A stretch of 64,000 bases of DNA, taken from assembly GCA_002633025.1 (NCBI GenBank), contig NMRB01000015.1, positions 539,150-603,149 of the forward strand, in the 5' to 3' direction. Position numbers and translations under genes: made by a program. The stretch's first letter is position 1, and the number at the start of each line of letters is the position of its first letter. This DNA comes from Notospermus geniculatus. Lineage: Eukaryota > Nemertea > Pilidiophora > Heteronemertea > Lineidae. Positions 59,285-64,000 of the stretch are shown piece after piece. The notes beneath the pieces are model-generated. The model saw nothing but the letters and a program-made list of their open reading frames with translations, was not told where the DNA came from and did no database searches.

Positions 59285-59515
59285 TGTACAGCGAAAGATA
59301 TGTTGTACTGTGCATAATGAAGAATAGAGAAAGATGTTGTACTGGGGCATAATAAAGTACATGTATAGAAAAAGATGTTTGGGCATAATGAAGCATGACA
59401 GAGAAAAAGATGTTGTACTGGGGCATAATGAAGTATTATTAGGAAAAGATGTTGTACAAGGGCATAATGAAGCATGGAAAACGATTTGTACTGGGCATAA
59501 TGAAGGACTATATGA
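59285..59515. repeat. Degenerate ~40-bp tandem repeat
   Basis: Five or six copies of agaaaaagatgttgtactgg then ggcataatgaag, with variable spacing. Confidence 0.75.
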
Positions 59516-60280
59516 AAGATAGAAAAAGGGATGAAGGGTATGTGTTGGATATGTCGACAGGGTGTCCCTAATTTTTAGACAATTTCTTGCACTCGGGTTT
59601 GTCAGACGTGACAGCGACATTTCGGAGAAAATACCGGAAACTGATCGATATAAATATTATGAAATTTAAAACGGACCCACCTCTAGATACATACTTGTAG
59701 GCGATGTTAAACCAGTCAATGAATAAATCTCACCTCGATATGTGGCTGAACTCAGAAGACTACTGAACCGTGGTTTTTAGATACAGCAAATGGGTTTGTG
59801 TAACGCAAAAGAGATCTCTCAACATCAGGGTAATTAAATTTCTGGCGGGTCATGCTTAATAGTGAAATGTATCTGTCCCGTATGACCTGACAGCGTGCAT
59901 TAATGAGCAAATGTATATGTATATAATACACAGTTAACCGGCATAATTCAGTGCAGGGTTGTTTTCATGTCAGACATAATGATGGGGGTCATATATGCAC
60001 AAATGCAAACAATGATGCACGAGTAGACGGTGTATCAATTATGAAATTGATACTCCACATTACAGCATCCCGTTACAGATGTCAGACCCTGTTTGAAGAC
60101 AGGTTCATTTTTTCTACGTACATTACATATTGCAATTTTCGTTACACGGTGCACATGCGCAACAGTAGTTTAACTTCTAAGAGGGCAGGTAGTGCCCGGG
60201 GGTAGTGCATTAGCTTGAAGCATGAACGGCAATGTAATTGTCAAACCAAATTCAATGATTAATTCCAACCAATAGGGTCT

Positions 60281-60350
60281 TACAAAAATGTACCACGTGT
60301 AAATGACATTACCACGTGGTAATGTCATTTACACGTGGCACATTTTTGTA
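60281..60350. repeat. 70-bp near-perfect palindrome
   Basis: tacaaaaatgtaccacgtgt, aaatgacattaccacgtggt and the complement through catttttgta. Virtually no loop. Contains two CACGTG E-boxes and the central CCACGTGG. Probably a collapsed inverted-repeat element. Confidence 0.85.
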
Positions 60351-61602
60351 TGGCTGGAGTTTCAGGGTTTCCATATTGTGATATTAATGACCGTATTGTA
60401 ATCAACTGGAAGCAGCTAATGGTGAAATTGACAACAGGTGGCCACGACATAAGGCCTGACGATCAGTAGGTCAATCTGACCCACCTTCGGTGTTGGATCC
60501 GTGTTTTAGAGATTGCTCAGATGCAGCTGGTGGCACCGCCAGAGGTGATAGGTGGACACGGACGAGTGGCGTGACCTGGCGGCGATGCGTGGAGAGTGTT
60601 TAGTAGTATGAACCGAAAACTATGATTATAGGGTCTAATCAGCGATCGGAAATTAAAACTGAATGAACTTCCGAGGCAAATCAGCTTCCTCCCTTTACTG
60701 CGATTTTGATGAGACACTAATAGGTAGGCCCTATGCCAAGGATATCATTAATTGATAATACAGAAACCAATATATGATCAAATGCGAAAATGATGACATG
60801 GCCCCTCATCATTTCAACAACTACCAAACGACTGGTACAGGAACCGGAGAGGAATTGATTATGGTAATAAAGAACCCTCCATAGACACTCCAAATCCAGC
60901 CATAATGACGTGAGGCAAATTGCCAAATGCATTCTGCTTTATCAGGATTTTATATACGTACATATAGCTACTTCCCATCTTAAATACAGTAAACGAATAC
61001 ATTTACTTAAAATACTATTACTTAATTTGTCCGATTTGGATGCATCAATTTTTTTCGCACCAATCACCGACCACTTTCCCAGTTTTTGCGTCTGTGTTGC
61101 CTGTGCGCCACCACACGACGAGTGGAGAAACTACAATAGTCACAGATTTCATACCGCATATACTAATTTTCTGTCGTACTCAATCAGCGGCGCTGTACCC
61201 TGAATTGCCGCCGATGTTGCTTCACCAGCAGGAGTTCCATCTGGTGGTAGACGTGCAGGCCTACTTCTCCTTGCTCTAGTGCCAGAAATCTCATCACTGA
61301 ACTGATTTTATGCTCATGTGGCACCAGAAACTCAGCCGTCGATTTACCCCGGGCGATATACTCGATCGATCAGTTGGAAATCACTTGATAGTAAAAATGG
61401 CCGTACTTTCCTCGCATTATGGTATCTCGAAAACATCTGAGCAATTCAGGGAACAACAAAAAGTCTATGGAGGCTAGATTCAGAGATATAATGCAGGGGT
61501 TCGATGGCGCGAGACTAGCGGACGGTCGACCAACACCTGTAATTGCAAGCTGTTCCAGTCATCTCCCCTCCCCACCATTGCTTTTCCACTTAGCACACGT
61601 AC

Positions 61603-61795
61603 CGTCCAGTGATCTTTGACTCGATGTCGCCAGCCGAAGCTGTTCCAGCGATTTGTTATCAACCACATCCTCATCATCCAGTGACGAAGGCAGAGAACCC
61701 TGACGGTGAAGGTTCGACCTAATCAGCCGGCGGGCCTCCACGGCTTGGAAATCTTCGTATTGAGAAAGGGAGGTTGTACGCTCCAAAGGTGGCCG
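61603..61795 (-). CDS. pclo: Piccolo scaffold exon, most 5' exon found
   Basis: 193 bp; acceptor aacttcatctttccag, donor GACG|GTACGT; phase 0 in, 1 out, joining SLD to GSDSTRSS of the next exon. RPPLERTTSLSQYEDFQAVE, LHRQGSLPSSLDDEDVVDN, LATSSQRSLD: basic and serine-rich with several R-x-x-S sites. No domain recognised; its place in the gene rests on splice phase and strand. Confidence 0.78.
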
Positions 61796-62123
61796 CTGGA
61801 AAGATGAAGTTAACATACGTTATGATCTAAAGCTCGATGTGACTCGGTTTCTACTTTTGTCATCATTTTGCATCGAAGGGTTCCCTATCCTTACTTTGTT
61901 CTCTCTACAAAGATGTTGGTAGCTATCTAGGCTAATGCAGTAAGTTGCAGACGAAAAACTGGCCGCGCTGTTGTGCGAAGTTTGTCGAGTGAATGGACAC
62001 AGCCCCTTCATTCCTTCACCAAGATGGACGACGATTTTATTTCTACGGTAACATAACAGCTCGAGAGATCCTACATGCTAGCCACAGCCAGAGGTGATAC
62101 AGAAGTGAACCAAGTATAGTGAC

Positions 62124-62236
62124 CAGGGGCCTGTTTCATAAAGTGACTTTAAGCTAATGGTACCATTAATTCAATGCATTTTCCATTTGGTTAAAGGTAC
62201 CATTAGCTTAAAGTCACTTTATGAAACAGGCCCCTG
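62124..62236. mobile_element. 113-bp palindromic miniature element
   Basis: CAGGGGCCTGTTTCATAAAG and its complement at the other end, arms of about 40 bp (through ctaatggtacc) with a short loop. GGGCCTGTTTCATAAA ends are common in miniature elements of marine invertebrates. No clear target duplication. Confidence 0.8.
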
Positions 62237-62918
62237 CACAAAAAGGCAAACTGCGACGTATGACATCCATTACAATGCACTGGTCAGTGTGCATGAACAT
62301 GTATACGTACAGTACGTGTAATGTTCCCACATGATAGCCTACATGTGGTCAGTGCTTGAAACTTACAATTGCACAAATCATTTTGCTGGTCATATATTCT
62401 GGTCTCATTTACGCAGAACACGAACATTTTTTTTGAGAACTCTTGAAATCAACGTTGTTTTGTTTTAGTACTTTCAAAACGGAGGAGGTCTTGCCTGGTA
62501 GACTGAAGTTTTTGATGCGTTTACGATGAACGTACGACTGACAATACAACGATGTGTTCCAGTACACAACGCAATCATCAACAACCTCACGAAGTGCAGA
62601 TGACGCACTAACAACAGCTTCATATCCGGCTTTACATTGTCAATTACCTCCTCTGAGCTGGATTGGCGGTAGACTATTGAAACACGAAAACTTTCCTGAA
62701 GGGAAGAGGAAAATGTTTTGTGCTGTGCGATGTCAGAAGGAAACGTATTCTGAAGAGGACGTGATGACACGTGCCGCTAAGGAAGGTCCCTCCTGATGTG
62801 CAGGATGTGGCATGACGGGACAAAACAAATACGTTTCCACCGATATTTCTTAGGACACCAGACTGAGTGTAACCGATTGTTAGTTCTGTTGATTTACACC
62901 TTATTCGGTCTATCATTC

Positions 62919-63074
62919 GTTTCGATGGCCCTCCGCCATCTTGGTTGCTACGGGATTTCTTCGTATGCAAATGACCTTTTGGTTTTGGACCAATCACATG
63001 TTTTGATTTGCCTACCAGATAAGTGCGCGCGCAGGAAATCTCCGTAAAATCTAAGATGGCGGGGCTGTCGAAAC
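62919..63074. mobile_element. Family A miniature element copy 4
   Basis: gtttcgatggccctccgcca and the complement atggcggggctgtcgaaac; arms about 42 bp, imperfect. Interior ttggaccaatcacatg matches copies 1-3. Confidence 0.7.
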
Positions 63075-64000
63075 GGTGAATAAGATATTCCACGATTGCG
63101 CCGTATTTTTTGTTAAATTGGGGATAAAATCAGCTGACCAGGCACACAACCTGTTGTTGTTGTTGAATTCCCTATCTTGTATTGACCACGTTCATTCCCT
63201 CCCCACCATATGCTTTGGGATAACATAATCATATTAGCAACAGCAAGCTTTATTCAAATTCCTCTTCCAGTGGTTGCTATGGTTTGGTTGCATACGAAAG
63301 TATCGGTGATGTAGTCTAAGTAAAATGCCTGCGGAAAGAACCACTAAAACCAATAAGCCAACTTTATGGAACGGTGTTGAAACACGGTATCTCACGAGAG
63401 CCCAATAAACATAATAGGGGTGGAATGTAAGAGACAGTACAGTGTGTCTCAAAATGTTTTTTTAATCTCCCATTCGTTTGCAGGATGACAGTGTGCCGAC
63501 TCATAGTGGCTGTACTCAGGAATGAGGCGTCTACAAGCCGACTATAGTACTCTACGTGCAAACTTCTATATTCTATACCAACTACTAGTACCACCGGTAC
63601 CTACGTGACGTCTTCTATACCGACTACCTCAACCTATCTATTCTAAAAACTTGTAACAATGGGTGTGGTTGACTGATGAGAAGTTTTACGAGAAATAAAG
63701 AAACCGCTAAGACGTTGTCATTCCTTAATTATTTCCCTGTTCAGCCAATAAATAACGAATTTCATTGTTGCAATAACGTTAACTTCAGGCTGGTTTTACC
63801 TCAGGTATCTACATGTAGTTTTAACACAAAACCATATATTTAAAAACACATTTTTTCATATATCTCTGTGTTCCTGCTGACATTTTCTTTAAAGCAATTT
63901 ACAACTATAAAGGCTGCCATGACGACCACGAACTCAGCCCACAATCAGGACTGTCGGCAAGGTGCAGTGGTACTGGAGCCAGTTAGTCTATCTCTGGTGT

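Larger units (their letters stand above)
58655..61602. other. Intron sequence
   Basis: No exon found. Contains a repeat tract and a large palindrome, listed separately. Confidence 0.45.
9921..61795 (-). other. pclo: Piccolo-type presynaptic scaffold gene, 5' incomplete
   Basis: Overall locus for the exons listed separately. Piccolo is a giant cytomatrix protein of the presynaptic active zone that organises synaptic vesicles, actin and Ca2+-channel-associated proteins. Seen here: about 7.0 kb of coding exons in consistent phase, giving disordered proline-rich and coiled-coil regions, then PDZ, C2A and C2B. Family marks are RDPKDRSV before the PDZ, GNGLGMKIVGGK in it, GVDPNVLAAQL after it, ARDLVSRD and LLPGRG in C2A, and VVQCRN in C2B. 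RIM also has PDZ-C2A-C2B but lacks the GVDP linker and LLPGRG. Intron phases from exon to exon are 1,0,0,1,0,1,1,2,1,0,0,2,1, then an unseen part, then 1,1,1,0. The amino-terminal zinc fingers and start codon lie beyond the window. At least one exon between 12.1 and 24.1 kb is missing. The symbol follows the vertebrate orthologue and is an inference. Confidence 0.85.
61796..64000. other. Intron or upstream sequence
   Basis: No further Piccolo exon and no zinc-finger cysteine pattern seen on the minus strand. Holds two inverted-repeat elements. The minus-strand frame at 63234-63452 has a hydrophobic run but no start or splice support. Confidence 0.45.

Noticed and set aside
62674-63093. 139-codon minus-strand frame near the right edge
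   Set aside because: Much of it runs through the family A inverted-repeat element; no start or splice support.

Overview
The window is animal nuclear DNA. It is AT-rich and intron-rich, full of miniature inverted-repeat elements and minisatellites, and its coding exons are flanked by GT..AG splice sites. The protein family, the abundance of short palindromic DNA transposons and frequent words such as taggcctac and tacatgtaca suggest a marine invertebrate deuterostome, most likely an echinoderm-like animal. The taxon is inference only.

One gene dominates. A minus-strand gene runs from about 61.8 kb (5' side) down to a stop codon at 9921, with a duplicated 3' end reaching 5226. I reconstructed 18 exons from splice sites and reading-frame phase, plus one doubtful microexon. 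In order they encode proline-rich and coiled-coil scaffold segments (two exons of about 2.1 kb each), a PDZ domain, a GVDP-type linker, a C2A domain, a second linker and a C-terminal C2B domain. The order PDZ - GVDP linker - C2A - C2B, with the DPKDRSV lead-in to the PDZ, matches Piccolo (the Piccolo/Fife presynaptic active-zone scaffold) better than RIM. The amino-terminal zinc fingers of the family are not visible and should lie beyond 64 kb. At least one exon between C2A and the second linker was not found.

Layout: 1-2294, repeats and a terminal-inverted-repeat element. 2295-11518, a 4-5 kb direct duplication carrying the C2B terminal exons twice, with different transposon insertions in each copy. 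11.4-12.1 kb, linker exons. 12.1-24.1 kb, a large intron with another direct duplication (13.2-16.6 and 16.6-20.0 kb), a 39-bp satellite and an assembly gap. 24.0-26.2 kb, C2A exons, duplicated and reciprocally damaged. 26.9-29.6 kb, linker and PDZ exons. 29.6-34.4 kb, a duplicated 52-bp minisatellite block, one exon and a 57-bp minisatellite. 34.6-36.8 kb, the coiled-coil/SH3-ligand exon. 36.8-52.8 kb, a 16-kb intron with a duplication joined by a single N. 52.8-61.8 kb, three more exons and a third N-joined duplication.

Six direct duplications, two of them joined by a lone N, with synonymous differences in the duplicated exons and breakpoints inside exons, look mostly like unmerged haplotypes from a highly heterozygous genome rather than biology. 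This matters for any gene model drawn from this sequence. I found no clearly novel system. The best biological leads are the loss of Ca2+ ligands in C2A, the position of the C2A intron, tandem splice donors, several intact miniature transposons with readable target duplications, and weakly supported small genes nested in the Piccolo introns.
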